Assembly: GCF_037055355.1 (NCBI RefSeq)
Contig: NZ_CP146350.1
Location: forward strand, 7,587,001-7,651,000
Length of the DNA stretch: 64,000 nt
From: Streptomyces sp. DG1A-41
GTDB taxonomy: Bacteria > Actinomycetota > Actinomycetes > Streptomycetales > Streptomycetaceae
Direction: 5' to 3'
The notes beneath the pieces are model-generated. The model made no database searches. It saw only the letters and a program-made list of their open reading frames with translations, and was not told the origin of the DNA. Shown here in pieces: positions 55,800-64,000 of this stretch. Position 1 is the stretch's first letter. Every line of letters begins with the position of its first letter. The translations under genes and the position numbers were made by a program.

Positions 55800-56630
55800 T
55801 TGGGTGACTGGTCGTTGAGGGAGAGCCTGGCCACCACGTCGGGGGCAGTGCGATGGGACCGGCTCGGGGATCCCGGCGGCGAGCCGGTCGTGCTGCTGCA
55901 CGGGACGCCCTTCTCCTCGTACGTGTGGCACGAGATCGCTCCCGCGCTCGCCGCCGCGGGACACCACGTGCACGTGTGGGACATGGCGGGCTACGGCACC
56001 TCGGACATGCGTCCGGACCAGGACGTCTCACTGGGGGTCCAGGGCCGGATCTTCACCGAGTTGCTGGCGCACTGGGGCCTGGAGGAGCCGTCCGTCGTCG
56101 CGCACGACTTCGGCGGGTGCGTGGCCCTGCGCGCCCATCTGCTGCACGGGGCCCGCTACCGGCGGCTCGCCCTGGTCGACCCGGTGGCTCTGGAACCCTG
56201 GGGTTCCCCCTTCTTCCGGCTGGTCGGCGAGCACAGCCACGTCTTCGAGCAGCTCCCGGCCGCGCTGCACGAGGCCCTGGTGCGCGAGTACGTCACGTCC
56301 GCGAGCCACGTCGGCCTGCGGCCCGCCGCGCTGGACGCGCTCGTGCGGCCCTGGACGGGGGAGCGGGGCCAGGCCGCCTTCTACCGGCAGATCGCGCAGG
56401 CCGACCAGCGCTACACCGATGAGATCCAGCCGCTTTACTCCACGATCGACGTGCCGGTGACGGTCTGCTGGGGCACCGAGGACACCTGGATCCCCTTCGC
56501 CAAGGGGCAGGAGCTGGCCGCGCTGATCCCGGGCGCGCGGCTGGTGCCCGTCCCGGACTCCGGCCACCTCGTCCCCCTGGACGCCCCCGCCCGGCTGACG
56601 AGCGAGGTGCTCACCTTCCTCGGGGCCTGA
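55800..56630 (+). CDS. Alpha/beta hydrolase with Asp nucleophile (haloalkane dehalogenase/epoxide hydrolase-like)
   Basis: A 276-residue cytoplasmic hydrolase. The oxyanion motif is LLHGTPFSSYVWHEI. The nucleophile elbow reads VAHDFGGCVAL, so an Asp takes the nucleophile place, as in haloalkane dehalogenases and epoxide hydrolases. The acid may be Asp in WGTEDTWIP and the base His is in PDSGHLVPLDAP. TTG 55800 is the start used here, with GGGAG about 10 bp upstream; the next TTG at 55815 is possible. It is divergent from the PAS phosphatase. The substrate is unknown. Confidence 0.85.
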   Translation: MGDWSLRESLATTSGAVRWDRLGDPGGEPVVLLHGTPFSSYVWHEIAPALAAAGHHVHVWDMAGYGTSDMRPDQDVSLGVQGRIFTELLAHWGLEEPSVVAHDFGGCVALRAHLLHGARYRRLALVDPVALEPWGSPFFRLVGEHSHVFEQLPAALHEALVREYVTSASHVGLRPAALDALVRPWTGERGQAAFYRQIAQADQRYTDEIQPLYSTIDVPVTVCWGTEDTWIPFAKGQELAALIPGARLVPVPDSGHLVPLDAPARLTSEVLTFLGA

Positions 56631-56682
56631 AGACGCCTGACGCGAGAGAACCATCAGAAGCGCACAAAGTCTGACGCGGTCA

Positions 56683-56711
56683 TTGCTTCGGTTGTGTTCG
56701 AGTCCTAGGGT
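56683..56711 (+). promoter_or_regulatory. Putative promoter of the GH2 gene
   Basis: TTGCTT (56683-56688) and TAGGGT (56706-56711), spaced 17 bp, match a housekeeping-type promoter moderately well. The leader would be about 130 nt. No LacI-like dyad is seen nearby. Confidence 0.35.
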
Positions 56712-56848
56712 GTGCCTGCTCAGCAGTTGCTCCGTCACCGTCAGTTGCAGCGAGTCCCAACAGAAACACCCATTACGGGAGTTGGGGATCACATCTGACG
56801 TGCCCTCAGTCCGTGCAGCACCCTGTCGAACCGAGGAAGGCCACGGTC

Positions 56849-59800
56849 ATGCCGCACCCGCACCCGCTCCCGTCCCCCGCCGACCGGCCCGTCGTCAGCC
56901 GTCGCCGTCTGCTCGAAGGGGGCGCTGCCGTGCTCGGCGCGCTCGCCCTGGCCGCGTCGCCCGCCGCCGCGCACGCCGCGGGCCGGCGCCCGGCGTCAGA
57001 CGGCCCTCCGGAGTGGAACGACGGCCTGGCCGTGTACCGCGTGGGCACCGAACCGCCGCACACCACACTCATGCCGTACGCCGACCTCGGGCAGGCCCTG
57101 GCCGGTGACCGCGAGCGCTCGCCGTACCGGCTGAGCCTCGACGGCACGTGGAAGTTCGCCTACGCCGACCGCCCCGACGACCGGGATGCCGACTTCTACC
57201 GCACCGACGCCGACGACTCCGGCTGGGACACCATCCCCGTGCCCTCGGCCTGGCAGCTGCACGGCTACGACTTCCCGATCTACGTCAACATCACCTACCC
57301 CTGGTGGGGCCCCAACGGCGGCGGCGAGAACGCCCAGCCGCCGGCCGCGCCGACCCGCTACAACCCCGTCGGCCAGTACCGCCGTGCGTTCACCGTCCCC
57401 CGGAACTGGTCGGGCCGGCGCACCTTCCTGCACTTCGAGGGCGTCAAGTCCGCCCACTACGTGTGGATCAACGGCGAGCTGGTCGGCTACCACGAGGACT
57501 CCTACACCTCCGCCGAGTACGACATCACCCGCCACCTCAAGCCGGGCACCAACCAGATCGCCGTCGAGGTGTACCGCTACTCCGACGCGGAGTGGCTGGA
57601 GGACCAGGACATGATCCGCCTGAGCGGCATCTTCCGCTCGGTCCACCTGTACTCCACGCCGAACGTGCACCTGCGCGACTTCAAACTGGACACCCCGCTC
57701 GGCGACGACTACACCTCCGCCGAGCTCAAGGTCACCGCGCACGTCCGCGACTACGGCGGCAAGGGCGCGGGGCGCTACACCGTCGAGACACAGCTGTACG
57801 ACGCGCGCGGACACGCCGTGTGGTCCCGGCCGCTGAACCAGTCCGTCGACGTCCCCGACGGCGACGAGGCCACCGCCGAGGCGTCCAGAGCCGTCCCCTC
57901 GCCCAAGCTCTGGTCGGCCGAGCACCCGAACCTCTACACCGCCGTGCTGCGCCTGCGCGACCCGTCCGGCAAAGTCGTCGAGACCCTCTCGCACCGGGTC
58001 GGCTTCCGCGAGTTCGCGCTCAAGGACGGCCTGATGCGCATCAACGGCAAGCCGGTCTCCTTCCGCGGCGTCAACCGGCACGAGATCCACCCCGTCACCG
58101 GCTCGGCGGTCACCCGTGCGCAGATGATCGAGGACATCGAGATCATCAAGCGGCTGAACATCAACAGCGTCCGCACCTCGCACTACCCCAACAACCCGCT
58201 GTGGCTGGAACTCGCCGACGAGTACGGCCTGTACCTCGTGGACGAGACCAACCTCGAAACCCACGGCATCCGCGACAAGTTCCCCGGCAGCGGCCACCCC
58301 GAGTGGACCGAGGCGTGCGTGGTCCGCGCCCAGAACATGGTCCACCGCGACAAGAACCACGCCTCGGTGGTGATCTGGTCCCTCGGCAACGAGGCGGGCG
58401 GCGGCACGACGTTCAACGCCATGTACGACTGGATCCGCTCCTACGACCCCACCCGCGTCATCCAGTACGAGGGCGACGACCGCCCCGGCATCAGCGACAT
58501 CCGCTCCGAGATGTACGACAGCCCGCAGCGGGTCGAGCAGCGCGCCAAGGACACCAGCGACACCCGCCCGTACGTGATGATCGAATACTCCCACGGGATG
58601 GGGAACTCCAACGGCAACTTCAAGAAGTACTGGGACATCGTCCGCCGCTACGACGTCCTCCAGGGCGGCTGGATCTGGGACTTCGCCGACCAGGCCCTGA
58701 GCTGGCCGACCCCGACCCGCAAGCTGCTGACCGAGTCCGGCCCGGGCGCGCTGCGCGGCGAGATCATCGCGCCCGCCGGCACCTTCGACCGGGCCAAGGG
58801 CGTCTCCGGCGGCACCGTCTTCCCCCGCGACGCCCGCCTCGACCTCACCGGCTCCCTCACACTGGAGGCCTGGGTCACGCCCCACGTCACCGGCTACCAC
58901 CAGCCCATCCTCGCCAAGGGCGACACCCAGTACGCGCTCAAACAGAGCGACAAGAACCTGGAGTTCTTCATCCACGGCGGCGGCCAGTGGGTCACCGCGA
59001 GCTGGGCGCTGCCGGACGGCTGGACGGGCAAGGAGCACCACATCGCCGGTGTCTTCGACGCGGACGCCGGGACGCTCACCCTGTACGTCGACGGCCAGGC
59101 GCGCGGCACCCGGACCACCACCCGGCGCCCCGGCACCAACACCGCGTCCCTGACGCTCGCCACCGACGTCGACAACCCGACCCGGGAGTTCAGCGGCACC
59201 ATCCGGCGGGCCCGCGTGTACGCCCGCGCGCTGAGCGCCGCGGAGCTGGCCTCGGACAGCCGCGGCCCGGACGACGAAGGCGTGCGCTTCTGGTTCGACT
59301 CCGCCACCGTCGGCTTCACCGAGAAGCGCCCGCGCGACAAGACGTTCTACGCCTACGGCGGCGACTGGGGCGACAACCCCAACGACGGAGCCTTCGCCGG
59401 CGACGGCATCATCACCGCCGACCGCGGCCTCACGGGCAAGTCCGCCGAGGTCAAGCAGATCTACCAGGCGATCAACGCCGCACCGGCCTCCGGAGGCCCC
59501 GGCACCGTCAGGCTCGCCAACGAGTACCTCTTCACCAACGTCCGTGAGTTCGACGGCCGCTGGTCCCTCGTCGCCGACGGCAAGGTCGTCCAGCGCGGCC
59601 GGCTGACCCGAGACCAGCTGGACATCGCGCCACTGACCAGCAAGGACATCAAGGTGCCGGTGCGCCTGCCGGCGAAGCCGGAGCCGGGCACGGAGTACTT
59701 CCTCCAGCTGTCCTTCACCACCAAGGAGTCCACCAAGTGGGCGAAGGCGGGCTTCGAGGTGGCCAAGCAGCAGCTCGCCCTCGACACGGACAGCCCGGCC

Positions 59801-60745
59801 GTGACGCCGCTGCCGCTGCGCAGCGTCCCCGCCCTGCGGTACACCGACCGGGACGAGGACGTCACGGTCCGGGGCAAGGGCTTCTCGGTCACCGTCGACA
59901 AGAGCACCGGCACCATCACGTCGTACGAGGCGGGCGGCACCCGGCTCATCACCTCCGGCCCCGTCCCGAACTTCTGGCGGGCGCCCACCGACAACGACCG
60001 GGGCAACGGCCACCACACCCGCAACCAGACGTGGCGCGACGCCGGAGCGAACCGGAAGGTGGCGGACGTACGGGTCCGGCCCCTGGACGACCGGGCCGTC
60101 GAGGTCACGTTCACCGGCACGCTGCCCACCAGCACGGAGTCCACGTACGGCACGACCTACACGGTCTTCGGCAACGGCGAGATCAAGATCGACAACACCC
60201 TGAACCCGGGAACGCCGAACCTGCCGTACATCCCCGAGGTCGGCACCCTGCTGTTCCTGCCCCGCCGCCTGGACCGGCTGCACTACTACGGCCGGGGCCC
60301 GGAGGAGAACATGTGGGACCGCAACAACGCCACCGACGTCGGCCTGTACTCCGGCACCGTCTCCGGGCAGTGGACCTCCTACCTGCGCCCCCAGGAGAAC
60401 GGCAACAAGACCGACGTCCGCTGGGCCGCCCTGACGGACGGCAGCGGACGCGGACTGCTCGTCTCCGGTGAGCCGCTGCTGGAGGTCAACGCCTCGTACT
60501 TCACCCCCGAGGACCTGTCGGTCGGGGCCCGCCACGACTACCAGCTCATGCCGCGGGACGCGGTGGTCCTCCGGGTCAACCACCGCCAGACGGGCGTGGG
60601 CGGCGACAACAGCTGGGGCGCCCATCCCCATGACGAGTTCAAGCTCTTCGCCAACCGCGACTACGCCTACACCTACCGGCTGCGTCCGCTGACGCGCGTG
60701 AGCGAGGCGATGGCGGCCTCGCGACGGCCGACGGCCACGGAGTAG
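56849..60745 (+). CDS. Tat-exported beta-galactosidase, GH2, with LamG-like insert
   Basis: A 1,298-residue secreted enzyme. The Tat signal is SRRRLLEGGAAVLGALALAA. GH2 sugar-binding, immunoglobulin-like and TIM-barrel domains follow: acid/base Glu515 (SLGNEAGGG) and nucleophile Glu579 (MIEYSHGMGNSNG). Residues about 640-805 are a LamG/concanavalin-like domain (LTLEAWVTPHVTGYHQPILA; IRRARVYARALSAAELA) set between the barrel and the remaining C-terminal beta domains. The Bgal_small-N domain comes last (GPVPNFWRAPTDNDRGN; YYGRGPEENMWDR). ATG 56849 has GAGGAAGG 8 bp upstream. The lectin-like insert may bind polymeric galactan. Confidence 0.93.
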   Translation: MPHPHPLPSPADRPVVSRRRLLEGGAAVLGALALAASPAAAHAAGRRPASDGPPEWNDGLAVYRVGTEPPHTTLMPYADLGQALAGDRERSPYRLSLDGTWKFAYADRPDDRDADFYRTDADDSGWDTIPVPSAWQLHGYDFPIYVNITYPWWGPNGGGENAQPPAAPTRYNPVGQYRRAFTVPRNWSGRRTFLHFEGVKSAHYVWINGELVGYHEDSYTSAEYDITRHLKPGTNQIAVEVYRYSDAEWLEDQDMIRLSGIFRSVHLYSTPNVHLRDFKLDTPLGDDYTSAELKVTAHVRDYGGKGAGRYTVETQLYDARGHAVWSRPLNQSVDVPDGDEATAEASRAVPSPKLWSAEHPNLYTAVLRLRDPSGKVVETLSHRVGFREFALKDGLMRINGKPVSFRGVNRHEIHPVTGSAVTRAQMIEDIEIIKRLNINSVRTSHYPNNPLWLELADEYGLYLVDETNLETHGIRDKFPGSGHPEWTEACVVRAQNMVHRDKNHASVVIWSLGNEAGGGTTFNAMYDWIRSYDPTRVIQYEGDDRPGISDIRSEMYDSPQRVEQRAKDTSDTRPYVMIEYSHGMGNSNGNFKKYWDIVRRYDVLQGGWIWDFADQALSWPTPTRKLLTESGPGALRGEIIAPAGTFDRAKGVSGGTVFPRDARLDLTGSLTLEAWVTPHVTGYHQPILAKGDTQYALKQSDKNLEFFIHGGGQWVTASWALPDGWTGKEHHIAGVFDADAGTLTLYVDGQARGTRTTTRRPGTNTASLTLATDVDNPTREFSGTIRRARVYARALSAAELASDSRGPDDEGVRFWFDSATVGFTEKRPRDKTFYAYGGDWGDNPNDGAFAGDGIITADRGLTGKSAEVKQIYQAINAAPASGGPGTVRLANEYLFTNVREFDGRWSLVADGKVVQRGRLTRDQLDIAPLTSKDIKVPVRLPAKPEPGTEYFLQLSFTTKESTKWAKAGFEVAKQQLALDTDSPAVTPLPLRSVPALRYTDRDEDVTVRGKGFSVTVDKSTGTITSYEAGGTRLITSGPVPNFWRAPTDNDRGNGHHTRNQTWRDAGANRKVADVRVRPLDDRAVEVTFTGTLPTSTESTYGTTYTVFGNGEIKIDNTLNPGTPNLPYIPEVGTLLFLPRRLDRLHYYGRGPEENMWDRNNATDVGLYSGTVSGQWTSYLRPQENGNKTDVRWAALTDGSGRGLLVSGEPLLEVNASYFTPEDLSVGARHDYQLMPRDAVVLRVNHRQTGVGGDNSWGAHPHDEFKLFANRDYAYTYRLRPLTRVSEAMAASRRPTATE

Positions 60746-60770
60746 GCGAGCGGGGGACAGCGGCGCCGCC

Positions 60771-61133
60771 TCAGTCGGCGGCGTCGCTGATGCCCAGGCG
60801 CAGATGCTCCACGTGGTAGACGGCCTGGTCGAGCAGCTCGGCGACATGGTGGTCGTGCAGCGCGTACACCACCGAACGGCCCCGCCGCTCGCCCACCACC
60901 AGGCCCAGATTCCGCAGCAGCCGCAGCTGGTGCGAGCAGGCGGACTGCTCCATGCCCACCTCCGCGGCCAACTCGGTGGCCGGCAGCGGGCCCTCTCTCA
61001 GCCGCGCCAGGATCAGCAGGCGAGAGGGTGTGGACAGGGCCTGGAGCGTGGTGGCGACCTTCGCGACGTTGTCCGCGTCCAGGCGTACGCGCTCGGCGGC
61101 GTCCCGCGTGGGGATGACGGCTCCATGACCCAT
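60771..61133 (-). CDS. ArsR/SmtB-family metal-sensing repressor
   Basis: A 120-residue winged-helix repressor: LSTPSRLLILARLREGPLPATELAAEVGMEQSACSHQLRLLRNLGLVVGERRGRSVVYAL in outline. The last helix reads HDHHVAELLDQAVYHVEHL, which fits D-x-H-(x)10-H-x-x-H. That is the alpha-5 site of zinc/cobalt/nickel sensors such as CzrA and SmtB. ATG 61133 is chosen because the family start region follows; a GTG 30 bp earlier is possible. No metal transporter lies beside it. A dyad at 61164-61179, 31 bp upstream, is the likely operator. Confidence 0.88.
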   Translation of the reverse strand: MGHGAVIPTRDAAERVRLDADNVAKVATTLQALSTPSRLLILARLREGPLPATELAAEVGMEQSACSHQLRLLRNLGLVVGERRGRSVVYALHDHHVAELLDQAVYHVEHLRLGISDAAD

Positions 61134-61163
61134 GACGTCATCGTACCGGCCACACGCGAACAC

Positions 61164-61179
61164 ATGAATGAATCTTCAT
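61164..61179. promoter_or_regulatory. Candidate ArsR operator
   Basis: ATGAATGAATCTTCAT has matching outer arms ATGAA/TTCAT and an AT-rich centre, unusual in this GC-rich DNA. It lies between the divergent arsR-type and ada-alkA genes. Metal-sensing ArsR proteins bind such TGAA-TTCA dyads. Confidence 0.45.
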
Positions 61180-61270
61180 CTGGAACGGCCAAGCGGCGCG
61201 GCCCCGGCACGTCGATGTCGGATTCTCGCCAGCCCCGTCCGGCCTGGTGCTCGATGCTGGAGCCATGCAG

Positions 61271-62746
61271 ATGGGGATGCACACCGACACCGAGCGCTGC
61301 GTGCGTGCCGTCCAGTCCAAGGACGCGCGGTTCGACGGATGGTTCTTCACGGCCGTCCTGACGACCCGCATCTACTGCCGTCCCAGTTGCCCGGTCGTGC
61401 CGCCCAAGCCGGAGAACATGGTCTTCCACCCGAGCGCGGCGGCCTGCCAGCAGGCCGGGTTCCGGGCCTGCAAGCGCTGCCGGCCCGACACCAGCCCCGG
61501 CTCTCCGGAGTGGAACCGGCGCGCCGACCTCGTGGCCCGTGCCATGCGGCTGATCTCCGACGGCGTCGTGGACCGCGAGGGCGTGCCCGGTCTCGCCGCC
61601 CGGCTCGGCTACAGCACCCGGCAGGTCGAGCGCCAGCTGTTCGCCGAGCTGGGCGCGGGCCCGCTCGCGCTCGCCCGTGCCCAGCGCGCCCAGACGGCCC
61701 GGCTGCTCATCGAGACGACGGCCCTGCCGATGGCGCAGATCGCCTTCGCCGCGGGCTTCGCCTCGATCCGCACCTTCAACGACACCGTCCGCGAGGTCTT
61801 CGCCCTGTCCCCGAGCGAGCTGCGCGCCCGCGCCCCCAAACGGCAGGGCGCGAGCACCCCCGGCGCGCTGTCCCTGCGGCTGCCGTTCCGCACCCCGCTC
61901 AACCCCGACAACCTCTTCGGCCACCTCGCCGCCACTGCCGTACCCGGCGTGGAGGAGTGGCGCGACGGCTCCTACCGGCGCACGCTGCGGCTGCCGTACG
62001 GCCACGGCATCGTGGCCCTCACTCCCACCCCCGACCACATCGCCTGCCGCCTCACCCTCAGCGACCTGCGCGATCTGACCGTCGCCATCAGCCGCTGCCG
62101 CCGGCTGCTCGACCTGGACGCCGACCCGGTCGCGATCGACGAGCAGCTGCGCACGGACCCGGTTCTGGCACCGCTGGTCGACAAGGCGCCCGGCCGGCGC
62201 GTCCCGCGCACGGTCGACGAGGCCGAATTCGCCGTCCGGGCCGTGCTCGGCCAGCAGGTCTCCACCGCCGCCGCCCGCACCCACGCGGCCCGCCTGGTCA
62301 CCGCGCACGGCGAACCGGCCGACGACCCCGAGGGCGGCCTCACCCACCTCTTCCCGGCCCCCGAGGCCCTCGCGGCGCTGGACCCCGAGACACTCGCGAT
62401 GCCCCGCACCCGCCGCACGACCTTCACCACCCTGGTCCGCCACCTCGCCGACGGTGACCTCCACCTGGGCGTGGAGAGCGACTGGCCGCAGGCCCGCGAC
62501 CGGCTCCTCGCCCTGCCCGGCTTCGGCCCCTGGACGGCCGAGGTCATCGCCATGCGCGCCCTCGGCGACCCCGACGCCTTCCTCCCGACCGACCTCGGCA
62601 TCCGCCGCGCCGCCCGGGAACTCGGCCTGCCCTCCACGCCCGCCGCGCTCACCGCCCGCGCGGCGGCCTGGCGCCCCTGGCGGGCCTACGCCGTCCAGTA
62701 CCTCTGGGCGACCGACAGCCACCCGATCAACTTCCTACCGGTATAG
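61271..62746 (+). CDS. alkA: Ada-type methyl sensor fused to AlkA DNA glycosylase
   Basis: About 491 residues. The N-terminal Ada zinc domain has the four cysteines (YCRPSC and ACKRC), the first being the methyl-phosphotriester acceptor. An AraC-type helix-turn-helix follows (GLAARLGYSTRQVERQLFAEL; MAQIAFAAGFASIRTFNDTVRE). The rest is an AlkA/HhH-GPD glycosylase, with LGQQVSTAAARTHA, hairpin LPGFGPWTAEVIAMRALG and catalytic Asp in FLPTDLGIRR. It senses alkylated DNA, activates transcription and excises 3-methyladenine. Starts at 61265, 61271 and 61277 are all possible; 61271 has GGAG at the best distance. It forms an operon with ogt 9 bp downstream. Confidence 0.92.
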   Translation: MGMHTDTERCVRAVQSKDARFDGWFFTAVLTTRIYCRPSCPVVPPKPENMVFHPSAAACQQAGFRACKRCRPDTSPGSPEWNRRADLVARAMRLISDGVVDREGVPGLAARLGYSTRQVERQLFAELGAGPLALARAQRAQTARLLIETTALPMAQIAFAAGFASIRTFNDTVREVFALSPSELRARAPKRQGASTPGALSLRLPFRTPLNPDNLFGHLAATAVPGVEEWRDGSYRRTLRLPYGHGIVALTPTPDHIACRLTLSDLRDLTVAISRCRRLLDLDADPVAIDEQLRTDPVLAPLVDKAPGRRVPRTVDEAEFAVRAVLGQQVSTAAARTHAARLVTAHGEPADDPEGGLTHLFPAPEALAALDPETLAMPRTRRTTFTTLVRHLADGDLHLGVESDWPQARDRLLALPGFGPWTAEVIAMRALGDPDAFLPTDLGIRRAARELGLPSTPAALTARAAAWRPWRAYAVQYLWATDSHPINFLPV

Positions 62747-62755
62747 GGGCGTTCC

Positions 62756-63289
62756 ATGAAGCACCACACCGTGACCGACAGCCCGTACGGCCCCCTCACC
62801 CTCGTCGCCGAGGACGGCGTCCTGTGCGGCCTCTACATGACCGACCAGCGCCACCGCCCGCCGGAGGAGACCTTCGGCACCCGCGACGACACCCTGTTCG
62901 CGGAGACGGAGGACCAGCTGAAGGCCTACTTCGCGGGCGAGCTCAAGGAGTTCACCGTCGAACTCCGCCTGACCGGCACGCCGTTCCAGCGCAGCGTCTG
63001 GGACCAGCTGCGCCGCATCCCGTACGGCGAGACCCGCACCTACGGCGAACTCGCCGAGGCCCTCGGCACCCCGACCGCCTCACGCGCGGTCGGCCTCGCC
63101 AACGGCCGCAACCCCATCGGCATCGTCGTCCCCTGCCACCGCGTCATCGGCGGCAACGGGAGCCTTACGGGATATGGGGGCGGGCTGGAGCGCAAGCGGC
63201 GCCTGCTGGACTTCGAGCGCGGGGCGGCCCTCTTCCAGCCTGACGCGCTCACGCGCCCGGAGGATCCGCGGGCCGCGCCTCGGCCATGA
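62756..63289 (+). CDS. ogt: Methylated-DNA-protein cysteine methyltransferase
   Basis: A 177-residue suicide enzyme that moves the methyl group from O6-methylguanine to its active cysteine, in [27 protein letters not shown]. The DNA-binding helix region is [27 protein letters not shown]. It is 9 bp after the Ada-AlkA gene, so it restores the O6-methylguanine function that the fused protein lacks. Its last 41 bp overlap the convergent sirtuin gene. Confidence 0.95.
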   Translation: MKHHTVTDSPYGPLTLVAEDGVLCGLYMTDQRHRPPEETFGTRDDTLFAETEDQLKAYFAGELKEFTVELRLTGTPFQRSVWDQLRRIPYGETRTYGELAEALGTPTASRAVGLANGRNPIGIVVPCHRVIGGNGSLTGYGGGLERKRRLLDFERGAALFQPDALTRPEDPRAAPRP

Positions 63290-64000
63290 GACCGCGCAAC
63301 AGCTCCGGCAGCGCCGTGCCGATGGGCTCGCGGACGATCTCGTCGGCACGGTCGTCGTACGGCGTCGGCTCGGCGTTGACGATGATCAGGCGGGCGCCGT
63401 GGTCGGCGGCGACACCGGCGAGGCCGGCGGCGGGCTGGACCTGGAGGCTCGTGCCGACGGCGACGAACACCTCGCAGGCCTTGCTGATGGCGACCGCCTG
63501 GCCGAGGACGACGGGGTCGAGCCGCTCGCCGAACATCACCGTCGCCGACTTCAGGACGCCGCCGCACTCCAGGCACGGCGGGTCGTCCTCACCGGCCTCG
63601 ACCCGTGCGAGCGCGTCCTCCATCGGGCCGCGGGTGTGGCAGCCGGTGCACACGTAACTCCGTGCCGTGCCGTGCAGTTCGAGGACCTTGCGGGCGGGCG
63701 TCCCGGCGAGCTGGTGCAGCCCGTCGACGTTCTGCGTGATCACCCGGACGGGTACCCCGGACCGCTCCAGTTCGGCCACCGCCCGGTGCGCGGCGTTGGG
63801 CTCCGCCTGAAGCGTCCGGTTCTTGCGCCGCATCTGCCAGGAGCGGCGGCGGATCTCCGGGTCGCCCATGTAGTACTCGTACGTGACGAGCTTCTCGGCC
63901 TCCGGATCCCGCCGCCAGAGCCCGTTCGGCCCGCGGTAGTCCGGGATCCCGGAGTCCGTGCTGATACCGGCACCGGTGAGGAGCGCGACGAGGGGCTTGG
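63249..64000 (-). CDS. Sirtuin (SIR2-family NAD-dependent deacylase), 5' end outside the window
   Basis: About 250 residues of a sirtuin, open to the window edge. Visible are the NAD-binding start ([21 protein letters not shown]), [12 protein letters not shown] with the invariant Asn and Asp, catalytic His in [12 protein letters not shown], and four zinc cysteines (VCTGC and CLEC). Further on are [15 protein letters not shown] and [11 protein letters not shown]. It deacylates lysines using NAD and yields O-acyl-ADP-ribose, the substrate of macro-domain enzymes such as the one at 45551. Only the first few residues lie outside. Confidence 0.94.
   Translation of the reverse strand, partial: KPLVALLTGAGISTDSGIPDYRGPNGLWRRDPEAEKLVTYEYYMGDPEIRRRSWQMRRKNRTLQAEPNAAHRAVAELERSGVPVRVITQNVDGLHQLAGTPARKVLELHGTARSYVCTGCHTRGPMEDALARVEAGEDDPPCLECGGVLKSATVMFGERLDPVVLGQAVAISKACEVFVAVGTSLQVQPAAGLAGVAADHGARLIIVNAEPTPYDDRADEIVREPIGTALPELLRGLMAEARPADPPGA

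Noticed and set aside
56996..60847. A 1,283-residue open frame opposite the GH2 gene
   Set aside because: It is Val/Gly/Asp-rich with no family motif and mirrors the codon bias of the beta-galactosidase gene; a GC-rich antisense artefact.

Overview
This window is high-GC chromosomal DNA with GTG starts, strong GC third-position bias and actinobacterial gene families (PcaL fusion, F420-dependent LLM oxidoreductase, Ada-AlkA fusion, SpoIIE-type phosphatases, Tat-exported glycosidases, sugar ABC operons without their own ATPase). It fits Streptomyces or a close relative. There are no rRNA or tRNA genes, no CRISPR array and no phage genes.

Layout. 1-1.8 kb is decayed DNA: the tail of an aldo/keto reductase and a broken GH32 fructan hydrolase. 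1.8-4.6 kb carries pcaL (beta-ketoadipate pathway), an MBL-fold hydrolase and exonuclease III. 4.7-5.9 kb is an intact IS630-family element whose transposase is split at a canonical -1 slippery heptamer; it sits exactly on the stop codon of a secreted SGNH hydrolase gene that has its own frameshift. 7.9-13.8 kb holds a small conserved protein, a lone glutamate-transporter ATPase (gluA without gluBCD), a secreted S15-family hydrolase, an unknown membrane-anchored protein and a secreted gamma-glutamyltransferase. 13.8-20.1 kb has a ClpC-like AAA+ unfoldase, methionine aminopeptidase divergent from an XRE regulator across a compact dyad promoter, and a large repeat-rich protein of unknown function.

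20.2-29.2 kb is a reductive pyrimidine (or hydantoin) catabolic cluster: two beta-ureidopropionase-like amidohydrolases, a class III aminotransferase, a PucR regulator, dihydropyrimidinase, an F420-type LLM oxidoreductase and an NCS1 permease. No canonical dihydropyrimidine dehydrogenase is present, so the LLM protein is a candidate for the first reductive step.

31.5-41 kb is a sugar-utilisation cluster: ABC permeases and binding protein, a LacI-family regulator, a secreted GH39-like glycosidase with carbohydrate-binding modules and a cytoplasmic GH36 alpha-galactosidase. The same LacI-type operator occurs before the transporter and before the secreted glycosidase. The layout fits release of an alpha-galactosyl disaccharide outside the cell, uptake and intracellular cleavage. 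41.2-46.1 kb has a second, frameshifted gamma-glutamyltransferase, an IMPase-family phosphatase, an FAD oxidoreductase and a macro-domain hydrolase.

46.4-53.3 kb is a fructose-type PTS block (1-phosphofructokinase, EIIA, EIIBC) followed by a GAF-PP2C-HATPase regulator and a DeoR repressor; a remnant of a second macro domain lies just after it. 53.6-64 kb has a PAS-GAF-PP2C phosphatase, an alpha/beta hydrolase, a Tat-exported GH2 beta-galactosidase with a LamG-like insert, an ArsR metal sensor, an alkylation-repair pair (Ada-AlkA and Ogt) and a sirtuin running off the window end. Four otherwise intact genes contain one frame break each, so assembly indels should be checked before calling them pseudogenes.
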